64,000 nt of DNA from Neoceratodus forsteri. Lineage: Eukaryota; Chordata; Ceratodontiformes; Ceratodontidae. How positions within the stretch are numbered: the stretch's first letter is position 1; each line of letters starts with the position of its first letter. The notes under the pieces were generated by a model. The model made no database searches. It was not told where the DNA came from and was given only the letters and a program-made list of their open reading frames with translations. This document shows positions 1 to 9,742 of the stretch, piece after piece. Location: the NCBI GenBank assembly GCA_016271365.2, contig CM057456.1:610767501-610831500 (forward strand), given 5' to 3'. Made by a program: the position numbers and the translations under genes.

Positions 1-760
1 AAAATGAGAAAAAAAAACTCTGTATATGTAAAGAAGGGTTTAAAGCATTTGAACTGTGGTTTAGTTCCCTTAAAAATGAAACTGTAAATAAAAGTAGTCT
101 AGTCTAACAAGGTCAGCCTCCTCCTTACTACCTCCCTACCTGCACAGTTAGGGTGCCCCCTATTTATCACAGTGCCAAACCTCACCCTCCCCTACCATCC
201 TGTCAGTTTTTCACCCCAACAGTGCATCCACTTGCTCCTGATAATCGCCATCTTCGGATCCCCCCCTCCACACTGGCTGCTACACCCCCAACTGTGCATC
301 CTATTGCTGCTAACACTTACTAACATCAGAGCCTACCCCCTACTGGCTACATACTCCCTTCAACACAGCGTCGCTCTTCCCCATTTCTCCGAGGGATCCT
401 AAAGGACTGGGTATGCCCCTTCAGCTATTACACCCATCTCAGCTAGTCCCCAAGTTGCTCAGTATCACACTTATTGTACAGGACAAGTAAACTAGGTATA
501 TTGTTGTACCTGGTGTAACCCTTTGCTGACTTGCCCTATACTGTTTGTTATACTCTGTACCCTGTACCAAAAATGTTTTTTTTTTTTTTGCTTCTCTTCT
601 TCCTTTATAGAGTGTATACACTTGCTTTTACTGTATATATCTCCTTGTGTATAAATGTAACATTATTGTCTTGTGTAATGCAAGTCCACCTTGCAAATGA
701 GCTTGCTCAATGGTGTTCGCCTGGATAAAGAATTTGATTGATTGATTGATGATGATTTTA
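1..760 (+). repeat. Probable 3' UTR of an old LINE ending in ATTG repeats
   Basis: No credible coding sequence. The segment is pyrimidine-rich and non-coding, and ends at 733-751 in a short run of the tetranucleotide ATTG. A 3' end made of short tandem repeats is typical of L2/CR1-group LINEs. The text before it (roughly 600-730) resembles a LINE 3' UTR in composition only, so the family is not assigned. Confidence 0.4.
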
Positions 761-1639
761 TAGTGTATGGGAGAGGGCTATTAATGATGGAACTCAGTGA
801 ACTCCTGTTGTTCTTGTACCATCTTTGTGACGTCAGGAGGTTGTTGTACCATCCTGAGTATGTCACAACGATGGTACAACAACATCAAACATCTTTGCAT
901 ATGCATGTTTCGCAAACTTCCGTACTTCAGGAAATGGCCACGGTGGTGAGAACTGGTCCTGAAAGAGAGCAGCGCTGACCAAAATTAATGGCTAGTTTTG
1001 TTTACTGTAGCCCATACACTACAAAACACAGTGGTGGACAACAGTAAACAACACCGCTGAGTCAACTTCTCGAGGTTTCGTGCAATGGTAAACCTCTCGA
1101 GCATCGCTCTCAATGTTTACATGGATGTCATGACAACGTCTCGAAGTGAACACAGCATTGTTGTTCACTGGTGCCCATCCGTTATCCTCAGTGTTAGGCT
1201 AAACTGTTAAATCTCGGCTCTGTTCCCAAGTGAAGTGGAACGGAAAATAATAAACAGTAAAAACTGCACAGCGGTTTAATTTTTTTTTTAGTAATTTAGT
1301 GAAAATAAAGTAGTTTTTAAAGTGGTTCCCAAGTGGGCACTGCGCCGCAAAACATCCTTCTCCGGTTCCTGGAACCCAATGGGGCAGTTGAGAAAAGTTA
1401 AAATATACAATAAAGAACCTACTTAATGTAGTTATCGATGAAATAACTAAACAGTATACTATAATAAGTTTTACAATATAGTAAACTGGTCTGAAGTTGA
1501 AGAAAAGATTTCCGGGTGACTGCTTTCTTAAGGCGGAGAAGTAAATTTTACATTATAGAGCAGGAGTGAGCATGACCACACAACAGAATTTGAATTTCAT
1601 TCTAAATTTCATAATTAGTATACAATTCTAAAGCTCCAT
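761..1639. other. Unassigned intronic DNA around a hairpin MITE
   Basis: Apart from the hairpin element at about 1018-1197 I see nothing supportable here. Several short inverted motifs occur (for example a GTTGTACCATC motif and its inverse around 830-895), suggesting other decayed palindromic elements. No open frame longer than about 80 codons looks real. Confidence 0.5.
1018..1197. mobile_element. Hairpin MITE, copy A
   Basis: The segment folds on itself. The left arm (CACAGTGGTGGACAACAG, then AACAACACCGCTGAG) pairs with the right arm (CAGCATTGTTGTTCAC, then GGTGCCCATCCG). The centre carries CTCGAGGTTT and AAACCTCTCGAG. A second copy with the same arm sequences lies at 34752-34889. Non-autonomous hairpin DNA transposons have this form. 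No target duplication is clear, so the mobilising superfamily is unknown. Confidence 0.6.
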
Positions 1640-2290
1640 GGCTGCTCCTTCCAGGGGAATGATGGCCCTTGTTAAGCTTAAGTGAGGGATTCCTGGAGTT
1701 TGAATGTAAAGTTATGCCCTTAGGTAGACATAATCCTAGCACCAGATACCACATAGGAGGAGTTAAACTGGCTAGTACCTCAGAAGAGAGATATTTTGGA
1801 GTCATAATTGGTGACTGTCTTAAAGGAGACAGTGTAACAAAGCATACTGCAAGGATTTAAGTATGCTGGGTTGTGTAGGGATGGGTTTTGATAGCTGGAG
1901 AAGTGAGGTAAATCTGCCACTTTACTGATTCCTTGTGAGACTGCATGTGGAGTATTGTGCCCAGTTCTGGAACCCTTGTCAGAGACAGGCTATCGATACT
2001 CTGTAATCTGTGCATGGTATGGTCACCAAGATGACACGGGGCAACAGGGTAAATCCTGTGAGGAGCGGTGGGGGGACCTAAATACGTACTTACTAGAGAC
2101 CAGGAGAGAGAGGGGAGTTATAAAGTGAAACATAAGTTTCTTAGGGGCATACATAAGGTAAACAGTGGGGATATATTTGTAAGAAATAAGGATGCAGTCA
2201 CTAGAGGGCATGACTGGAGGCTGATGGGCAGGGCGGCAGATAAAGTGTGTACCAATCTATTTTACTCTCCTCATTTTAGGAAATAGTCTT
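1640..2290 (+). pseudogene. Eroded CR1-type LINE fragment (RT C-terminus)
   Basis: Conceptual translation in shifting frames gives the signature of the CR1 reverse-transcriptase C-terminal region and 3' part: a segment like LASTSEERYFGVIIGD (1767-1814), then RLHVEYCAQFWNP at about 1940-1975, equivalent to the CR1 [11 protein letters not shown] motif. The same region occurs less decayed at 22540-22870 and 41140-41330. Multiple stops and shifts show that it is dead. The usual terminal CTATGTTTCTATG motif is not found. Confidence 0.7.
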
Positions 2291-2369
2291 AAGAAAAATT
2301 TTTTTAATGAGTACCAGTACTCACCCAATATTTGTAAATGCTCCACACGTCATAGAATAGTGCTTTATC

Positions 2370-2805
2370 TGGGTCGAGAGGGCAACGGTTGTTGAAAAGC
2401 CCTCCCCAGCTCCCCTCGGTTCCCCGAAGCTACAAGGCTGGCAGCAGAAAGGGTTGAGAGGGCAGCAGTTTGAAAACCTCCCAGCTCCCTTGGTTCCCCG
2501 GCTACAAGGGTGGCAGCAGGAAGGGTCGAGAGGGCAACGGTTGTTGAAAGCCCTTCCCAGCTCCTCAAGCTGCAAGGCTGGCAGCAGAAGGCCTAGAGGG
2601 CAACTGTTCTTGAAAAGCCCTCCCAAGCTCCCGAGCTGAAGGCTGGCAGCAGGAAGGATGAGAACCTTGATGGATTGGCCTCACCAGCTCCCCGGTTTGC
2701 CTAGCTACAAGGCTGGCAGCAGGAAGGGTCGAGAGGCAACGGTTGTTGAAAAGCCTCTCTCAGCTCCCTTGGTTCCCTGAAGCTACAAGGCTGGCAGCAG
2801 GAAGT
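2370..2805. repeat. Minisatellite, about 6 units of 60-78 bp
   Basis: A GC-rich unit containing CAAGGCTGGCAGCAG, GAGAGGGCAACGGTTGTTG and CCCTCCCCAGCTCCC repeats about six times with variable unit length and a partial first unit. Both strands show spurious open frames because of the periodicity (2321-2639). These frames share repeat-driven composition and have no domain signature, so they are not called as genes. Confidence 0.85.
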
Positions 2806-3006
2806 GCAGCGATCTCAAAGACTGCGGACTTTTTAAACCTTGGGCCTTTTTTCTGTTCAGCTCCCTGACGCTGGTATACTCGCTGCTGCAGCCACTTTAA
2901 ACCCAAGGAAATTAATGTATTTTGACTTACAAGACTGTGCCTAAGACTGTGCCTACGATACACTCTAGCCTGCCTACCTTGATTTAATTAACTTTTGCTG
3001 ATTCTG

Positions 3007-3546
3007 GTACACTGCAGCTGCTGTTTTAATTAATTTTAGCATATCCTCTAACACAGCAGCTGCTTGCAGGCTTGAAACTTATTATTAGTAGAGTTCTAGT
3101 TATTAAGTGTTTGTTTGCACTATAAGCTAGTGTACTATTAGGGGACAGTGGCTGGTGTGTGCATATTATTAGTAGAGTTCTAGTTATTACATTGTTGTTT
3201 GCACTATAAGCTAGTGTACTACTGGGGGATGGTGGCTGGTGGTACACTGCAGCTGCTGTTTAATTAATTTTAGCAGATCCTCTAACACAGCAGCTGCTTG
3301 CAGGCTTGAAACATATTATTAGTAGAGTTCTAGTTATTACGTGTTTGTTTGCACTATAAGCTAGTGTACTGTTGGGGGACGGTGGCTGGTGTGTGCATAT
3401 TATTAGTAGAGTTCTAGTTATTACATTGTTGTTTGCACTATAAGCTAGTGTACTACTGGGGGATGGTGGCTGGTGGTACACTGCAGCTGCTGTTTAATTA
3501 ATTTTAGCAGATCCTCTAACACAGCAACTGCTTGCAGGCTTGAAAT
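3007..3546. repeat. Higher-order tandem repeat, 234-235 bp unit
   Basis: GTACACTGCAGCTGCTG recurs at 3007, 3242 and 3476, giving units of 235 and 234 bp plus a partial third copy. Each full unit contains an internal duplication of about 85-100 bp starting ATTATTAGTAGAGTTCTAG. Two near-identical 73-codon minus-strand frames (3026-3247 and 3260-3481) are products of the repeat, not genes. Confidence 0.9.
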
Positions 3547-3994
3547 ATTTCGCCCGCCTATAAACTCACTTTAAGGGCTGTCCTACCCCTCCCCTTGCTG
3601 CATCAGTCCTAATTCAAACCAGCAAGGCAGTCCTTTTCTATTTTTTTTTTCTCCACTCATTCTTGCCTATTCTCTATGTTTGCCTCTGTTCTACACTTAT
3701 TTTGTCTGGAAAAGTAACTCAGACTGGGGGTATCCCAGTTTTATCTTTTCCCCTCACCTTTTCAAATTCCCCCTGCTCCTGTCCGTTCCTCATAAACTGC
3801 ACTCTATTGGAATACCTGCCTCTTGTGAATAACTTATATAATTGACTGCCAACCTCTGGCCACTAAGGGTTTCACTCAAACTGCCTTCACTATAGGTGTC
3901 ACCCTGCCCTAAGTCACCATTTCTGTCTTATATTCTACTCTTATAAGGGACAATCCACCTCTGATTTACAGAGGTTTCATACAAGGCATACATA

Positions 3995-4684
3995 ATGTTC
4001 TGTCTTGCATGCCCAAGGTCACTTCTGGTGGTATCAAGATTACTACCCACCGTAATCGTCCTCTCCTATCTCTCTTGTAACATACCAGCTAGATACCCTG
4101 GGTCCCACTGCCATGAAGAATTCTCCTTTGTATTCTCCAACCTTATACCAACTAGAACCTTGCTCGCTTTTCCTAACCTGTCCCTCCATATAACTCATCC
4201 TTCCAAATTAGGGCATTTCCTTCTCTACCACTCCCCTAGCATGCCCAAATACCTCAAGCGCAATTACAGATTCTACAAAGAAGTTTGGGTGATGCTTCTG
4301 CACTTATGCTTATCAGGAGACATAGAATCTAACCCTGGCCCCCATTGGAATGCCAGGTCCATGGATGACTCCTCATGGTTCTCCACTAAGGGCATGAAAA
4401 TTGCCCACATGAATATCAGAAGTTTACCAGCAAACTTTCCTGAACTTGAAGCCTGGATAGCCCTCTACTGTCCGGACATACTTGGACTAACTGAAACATG
4501 GCTCAGACCAGAGATGCCTGATTCCATGTACAAAATACCTGGCTGCAGCTTGTCCAGATCCGATCGCCCCACCAAACAAAAGGGTGGAGGAGTTGCCTTG
4601 TATTATAAAGAGCATCTCAATGTCTCTGTACTCCAGTCTTGGATAACAAATCACTGTGAAGCTCTGATACGGTTCTACAACTAG
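3995..4684 (+). pseudogene. L2 ORF: N-terminal leader, 2A motif, start of endonuclease
   Basis: An open frame of 229 codons. Residues 1-106 form a hydrophobic-rich leader; a plausible start within it is the ATG at 4241 (MPKYLKRNYRFYKEVW). Residues 109-116 read DIESNPGP, a 2A-like ribosome-skipping motif preceded by LHLCLSG. From residue ~131 the AP-endonuclease fold begins with KIAHMNIRSLPANF, followed by CPDILGLTETWL, whose E is the expected metal-binding glutamate. The frame ends at 4684 by a stop, then the endonuclease resumes at 4757. In L2/CR1-type elements this ORF2 encodes the nicking and reverse-transcription enzyme used in target-primed reverse transcription. Confidence 0.85.
4319..4342 (+). 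other. 2A-like translational recoding motif (DIESNPGP)
   Basis: Codons for D-I-E-S-N-P-G-P lie at 4319-4342. They match the 2A consensus D-V/I-E-x-N-P-G-P exactly and sit directly before the endonuclease domain. 2A sequences make the ribosome skip the final Gly-Pro bond and release the upstream peptide. Such motifs are documented in some APE-type non-LTR retrotransposons as well as in viruses. The placement between leader and endonuclease supports function in the ancestral element. Confidence 0.85.
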
Positions 4685-4756
4685 GGGTGATAAAAGGCTA
4701 AATCTGATCTGTGCCTACGATCCTCAAAAGGGACTCTCCCTGGCTTAAATGGGCTC

Positions 4757-5116
4757 TTGGATTATCTGGCCACTCTAAAGGGTAGATCTGAAGTCATACT
4801 AATGGGAGACTTCAACCCTAGACTATCAGGGAGTCAGCCGGTACATACTGAAGCTCTCGCCCGACTTAACCTCGCTCAACTTATCTCTAGCCCTACACGC
4901 ATCTCTTCCAACTCGGAGCGCCAGTCTCTCCTGGACTGGATGGTTACAAATAGAGCAAATAAAATAATTGCTGCAGGGACCTTTTCGGATTCTATTAGTG
5001 ATCACCTGCCTACGTTCTGTATCTGGAATGGCCACTGCCTTAAACCCCCCCCCAAGAATCATTCAATTTCGGGATTTTGCCAAACTAAACTGAACTGCAC
5101 TTCTCGAGGATATTAA
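4757..5116 (+). pseudogene. L2 endonuclease, C-terminal half
   Basis: This frame continues the AP-type endonuclease: LMGDFNPRLSG contains the GDFN active-site motif, and SDHLPTF near codon 84 is the SDH motif holding the catalytic histidine. The intervening text (LLDWMVTN, residues 59-66) matches the usual L2/CR1 pattern before SDH. It is out of frame with 3995-4684, so at least one frameshift separates the two halves, and another follows before the RT. Confidence 0.85.
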
Positions 5117-5177
5117 TAATATAGACTGGTCTCCCATCTATCACACTGATGATGTAAACACAGCACTTGAATACCTG

Positions 5178-6512
5178 ATGTCTCAGTTTCTGGCCCTTCA
5201 GGATCTGCACATCCCTCTGAAAAAAAGGCGTCTCAGGGGCTTCCCTAATAAATGGCTAAAAAAAGGCCTCCTTCGAGCCATGATAAAAAGAGACAAGGCC
5301 TGGACCGTGGCAAAGAAGTCCCAACAATCAGAAGACTGGGTTAACTATAAACAACTGAGAAATGCCTGCAAAAAAGGTATTCGGAAGGCTAAAAGGAGCT
5401 ACTGCCTTAAGCTTCTCCAGTCTTCAGTGGGTGATGCTAGGGGTTTTTGGAACCACATCAAAAATTTCATTGGGCAAAGGTCCAAGACGGCCATTACCGA
5501 AATGACACTGAATGACGCAAACTGTAATAAGTTACCTACTATTGCTAATGCTCTTAATGCACAATTCTCGGATCTCTCCGAATATTCTGAGAAATTCAAC
5601 CAACCTCTTTCACCTCCTCCTGAGGTGCAACTTTCGCATGAAACCCCTTTTCGTCTCACATTAGTCTCCTCCACCAAAGTGCTGCATCTCCTCAAATCAG
5701 TATCCACCTATGGATCTGCTGGCCCGGATGGGCCACTGCCAAGCTCGTTGAAGCAGGCAGCCCCTGCCCTTGCCGTTCCTATTGCAAGACTCTTTAATCT
5801 TTCCATAATAACCCAAACGGTACCAACATTGTGGAAAACCGCTCGCGTTGTCCCTGTTCACAAAAAAGGGGATACCAAAAATATGTCAAACTATAAACCG
5901 ATTGCCATTCTCTCTACACTAAATAAACTTCTCGAGAAGGCCATTGCTACTCAGGTCACAAATTGCCTGCACCTTCACAACCTTATATCCCCTACCCAGC
6001 ACAGATTCCGAACAGGACACAGCACCACAACTGCTCTACTTCAGCTGACAAATGCAGTCCTTAACAGCGATGGATAAGAGCCTGCTCAGTGGGGCCATAT
6101 TTATCGATCTCACAAAGGTATTTGACCTTGTGAATCACTCTCTGCTACTTTCCAAACTGTCCCGCCTTGGCTTTGACCTGTCGACCATCCCCTGGTTCGA
6201 TAGCTACCTCTCAGGGAGGTTGCAATTTGTCCAAATTGAATCCGCCGTCTCAAATCTTTCCCCTACCTCTGTTGGAGTCCCCCAAGGATCTATTCTTGGC
6301 CCACTACTTTTCTCCCTTTTCATTAACAACTTGCCCTCCCTTCCCTGCTCCTCCTCGTTAATCCTTTATGCTGATGACATGGTGCTTCTCTCCAGTGGTA
6401 AAAATCCCTTATCAGTAAGAGCACATCTTCAAGGCAGACTTCAGCTGCTTGCAGGAGTGGTTACTACAGAACAGGCTCCTAATGAATGCTAAGAAAACCG
6501 TAACTATGCTTT
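5178..6512 (+). pseudogene. L2 reverse transcriptase, N-terminal and catalytic part
   Basis: 5178-6077 encodes the linker and first RT motifs (GSAGPDGPLPSSLKQ, KTARVVPVHKKGD, NYKPIAILSTLNKLLEKAI, GHSTTTALLQL). After a frame change near 6060 the frame 6052-6492 continues with FIDLTKVFDLVNHSLL (the usual A is V here), GVPQGSILGPLLFSLFINNLP and YADDMVLL. The catalytic YADD is at 6367-6378. Coding text breaks off at 6512 (codons for T-M-L), where DIRS-1 is inserted, and resumes at 12282. Damage: frameshift near 6060 and a further shift near 6430. Confidence 0.9.
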
Positions 6513-6675
6513 CTAACCCCAGTAATGCTCAGACCATTCATAACTTTGTGCAGTCATCCTGATGGGTTGGACTGCCCGGAGAGATGGAACACATGCAAAT
6601 GATGGAATTCTTTGCACGTGAGCATCTTTCAAATACTGCCTCTACCAACTGTAGTGTTCTAAGCCCTTCAGATTT
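6513..6675 (+). repeat. DIRS-1 left inverted terminal repeat
   Basis: Begins CTAACCCCAGTAATGCTCAG and runs to about CCCTTCAGATTT. Its reverse complement is at 12089-12250 with only a few differences. The outermost ~40 bases are matched again, inverted, in the internal complementary region at 11674-11716. Confidence 0.9.
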
Positions 6676-7123
6676 TTCTCTCCGCCTGAAAGTCTGGTGT
6701 TCAGCCTCTTGTCGCCTCTTTTCGAAGGTAAAAGAAAGAAAAGTTTAAAAACCATAAGTATTTTTAGTTTTCTTTTACTGCCTCTACTAATTTGTTAGTT
6801 TTATATAGTTATTATTGTTTAAATTGTTGTTTCTCAGTTCCTCGCGGTTCGGTATAACCGTGAGGGATCCGAGCTAATTATAGCTTTGTTTCGGTTCTCT
6901 AACTAAAGAACCTATTCATTTTCATTTAAATTTGGTCCTTAAAGTTTTTATTTGTAACCGCTTTTCATCGGTTACAGAACCGCTGAACCGGTTCATATTT
7001 CATCTTCTTTCTCGGTTCCTGAACCGACCAAAAAAAAAAAAAAAAAAGCCTTTTTAAGCTGTTTTAATAACCGCATTAGCTTTGGGTATTAGCGGTTGAG
7101 ATTTTTCATTTTATATTTCGCCA

Positions 7124-7302
7124 TGACTGAGAAACCTAAAAAGAGAACCGGTGAACCTGGTTTTAAAAACTGTTTGAAGTGTGGAGATGTATTTGCCAAG
7201 GCAGACAAGCACACCTTATGTGTAGCTTGCTGGGTTTTGAATGATTTGGACCAGGAATGTGAAATATGCAAACATTCCAGAAAAATGTTGAAAACGCTTT
7301 GA
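7124..7302 (+). pseudogene. DIRS-1 gag N-terminus with cysteine/histidine motif
   Basis: The start at 7124 (MTEKPKKRTGEPGF) is chosen because DIRS-2 (13083) and DIRS-3 (45489) begin with the same MxEKPKxKTG sequence. The peptide has a metal-site-like pattern: C-x2-C-GDVFAKADKH-x3-C, then later C-x2-C-K. The three copies share it. The frame stops at 7302, far short of a full gag, and gag-like text resumes at 7527 in another frame. The family's gag protein is thought to package the RNA; the zinc role is inferred from the spacing only. Confidence 0.75.
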
Positions 7303-7526
7303 AAGGCTTCTACAAAAGTTTCAAGGGGTCCTCAGGCTCTGACCAGCTGACACCCCAGTCTGTTGTGGTTGAATTGACATGTGCTTTCTCCCCTGCCCTT
7401 GATACAGGCGAAAAGGGGCAAAAGGGGAAAGAACGCTGACTCCTGGTTCCCTCAAAGAAATTAAAGAATCTCAAACTTGCAGACCCCTCTCCTGCTAAAC
7501 CAGGGACTTCTGCGCAGCAGCCTGTC

Positions 7527-8809
7527 ATGCCTTCGGCTCAAGACATAGCCCAGGCGTTCAAAATTATCCAGGCTCTGCAAAGCATCATCCCTCAGCCTCC
7601 TGCTCCTCCCCAGGATCCCCAGGCTGCAGCTTCTGTGTTGCCTCCTGTTCCAGAGCAACAGTATTTCGAAGGGGATGACGACATTTACGAGGAGGATGAA
7701 CCTATTCCCCCAGAGGTTTCCCCTGAACAGGAATTTGGCTCTCCTCCCAGAGTGTCTGAGGATTTTTCCTCCCATTTTTCTTTTGTAAGAAGAATGGCAG
7801 ATGCTCTGGACATCAACACAACAGAGCAAGTGGAAGATAAGGAGGAGACTGAGTACCTTAGTATGATGGATTTAACACCCACAAAAGCCCTCTTCCTTCC
7901 AGTATATAAATTCTTTAAGAAGGATGCTATGAAGCTCCTCCAGACCCCAAACGCTATTCCTCCTATTGACAAGAGAATAGATAAAAAAATATCAGCTGAA
8001 CAGGGAGGGAGCTGAATTCCTTTTCCCCCACCCTGATCATCAAGGGGTTATATAGCAAGCTGCCTGTGATAAGGCTGGTCCCTCTGTCCTCACACCCTCC
8101 AGACAAGGACTCCAGAAAACTGGACAGTATGGCCAAGGGCTACCTGTCAGCCTCATTGGCCATGAGACAGGCCACTTTTCAATCTTATGCTGCCCAGTAT
8201 CAGAAATCCCTGTGGCAGTCAGTACTGGCAATGTCCACGAAGGCCACCCCACCCTTGTCAGATGACCTGGCAGAAACTGCCAGGTTTGGGCTAGAGGCGG
8301 CCAAGTGCCAGTTCCAAATGGCTGCTGATTTGAATGACACTGCAGCCAGATGGATGGCTAATACAGTGGCTCAGAGGAGGTTTGCTTGGCTTAGGGCCAC
8401 AAACCTCACTCAGGATACCCAGTCAAAGGCCCTGGATTTCCCACTGGAAGGAAATCTGGCCTATATGAAAAAAGTGGATGAATATAAGGCCACTTACAGA
8501 AGTAACTCTGCTAGAGACAGAGCTTCCTCATCCACTAGGCCCTATGGAAGGGGGGCTAGGGGTCGTCCCTTTTTATCACAACCTTTCTTCCAGCCAGTAG
8601 CCGTGCCCCAATACCAGCAGTACCCCCTCAGGGCTGCTCAAGGGGTAGGGGTAGAAGGGGCTCTAGGTGAGGGACTCTGCCACAACCTCAGTCCCAGCCT
8701 AAGCAGAACCCCTGAGATGCAAGCCACCTCCTCCCTACCTGTTGGAGGCAGACTGTCCCATTACCTCCCCCGCTGGTCAACCATCACCACAGACAAGTGG
8801 GTGCTGTAG
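7527..8809 (+). pseudogene. DIRS-1 gag, central and C-terminal parts
   Basis: 7527-8015 is proline/acidic-rich (SPEQEFGSPPRVSEDFSSHFSFVRRMADAL, written in pieces: SPEQEFGSPP and HFSFVRRMADAL), matching DIRS-3 at 45897-46380. 8066-8809 gives the helical C-terminal part (ASLAMRQATFQSYAAQYQ; LEAAKCQFQMAADLND; AQRRFAWLRATNL) followed by a basic Arg/Gly-Ser tail. A frameshift near 8015-8066 separates them. The end near GGRLSHYLPRW is the conserved link to RT. Confidence 0.75.
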
Positions 8810-8900
8810 GTAGTGGGGCAAAGGTCTGTATCTGCAGTTCAGATTTCTTCCTCTAAAAAAACCCAGGGTTTCTGCCTCCCCACCTCTAGCACAAATCTCA

Positions 8901-9727
8901 TTGCTAGAGGCAGAGGTCCAGAAGCTGCTTCAGCTAAAAGCAGTGGAATTAGTCCCTGCAACCCTGAGAGGAAGAGGTTTTTATTCCAGATACTTCCTAA
9001 CAACAAAGAAAAATGGGGAGTGGCGGCCAATTTTGGATCGCAGAGCTTTAAACAAGCACCTGAAAAAGCCAAAGTTCAAAATGGTCACATTGGCTCGGAT
9101 TCTACCAGTAATTCAGAAAGGGGACTGGCTGGCATCTCTGGATTTACAGGACGCTTATTTCCACATCCCCATAAAGAATCTTACAGAAAATATCTCAGAT
9201 TCAGACTCCCATCAGGTCATTATCAGTTTGCAACCCTACCCTTCGGCCTTTCCTCGGCACCAAGAGTGTTTACAAAATGCCTAGCAGTTGTTGCGGCATT
9301 TCTTCAAAGACATGGACTGACTGTCTTTCCATACCTGGACAACTGGCTGATAGTGGGCAAATCACCAGAGCAGGTCACAACCTCTCTAAGGCTTACACAG
9401 GATCTTCTGGTATCTCTAAGTTTCATAGTAAACTAGAAAAAATCTGTCTTCGCCCCTATGCAGACTTTACAGTTCATAGGGGCAGAAATCAGCACCCTGC
9501 AGGCCAGGGCCTTTTTACCACTAGACAGGGTGCAAAGTCTTCAGACCATAGCAAATTCCTTCAAATTGCATGGTCGAAAAACAGCAAGGCAATTTCTGCA
9601 GCTCCTGGGTCATTTGGCTGCATCCACAGGTACAGTGCAGGGTTCCAGGTTTCATAGAGACACATCCAGTTTCACCTCAGGACTCATTGGAGTCAGAAAA
9701 AGACCCTTTCTCAAGCTCATCCGGTGA
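8901..9727 (+). pseudogene. DIRS-1 reverse transcriptase
   Basis: RT motifs in order: GFYSRYFLTTKKNGEWRPIL, LNKHLKKPKFKMVTL, DWLASLDLQDAYFHIPI (8901-9284), then after a frame change YLRFRLPSGHYQFATLPFGLSSAPRVFTKCL and FPYLDNWLIVG in the frame ending 9436, and thumb text to 9727. The catalytic pair that should read DD reads D-N at 9338-9343, so this copy cannot polymerise even apart from its frameshifts. The frame stops again at 9434-9436. Confidence 0.85.
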
Positions 9728-9742
9728 CAAGGCCCCTGTTAC

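Noticed and set aside
2321..2639. Overlapping open frames on both strands over the minisatellite
   Set aside because: Repeats with unit length near a multiple of three stay open by chance; the peptides only restate the unit.
3007..3546. CRISPR-like repeated blocks
   Set aside because: The repeats are contiguous tandem units of 234 bp with internal duplication. There are no unique spacers, no cas genes and the genome is eukaryotic.
4319..4342. 2A motif as evidence for a viral insertion
   Set aside because: The surrounding endonuclease and reverse transcriptase are those of an L2-type LINE, and 2A motifs are known in such elements.
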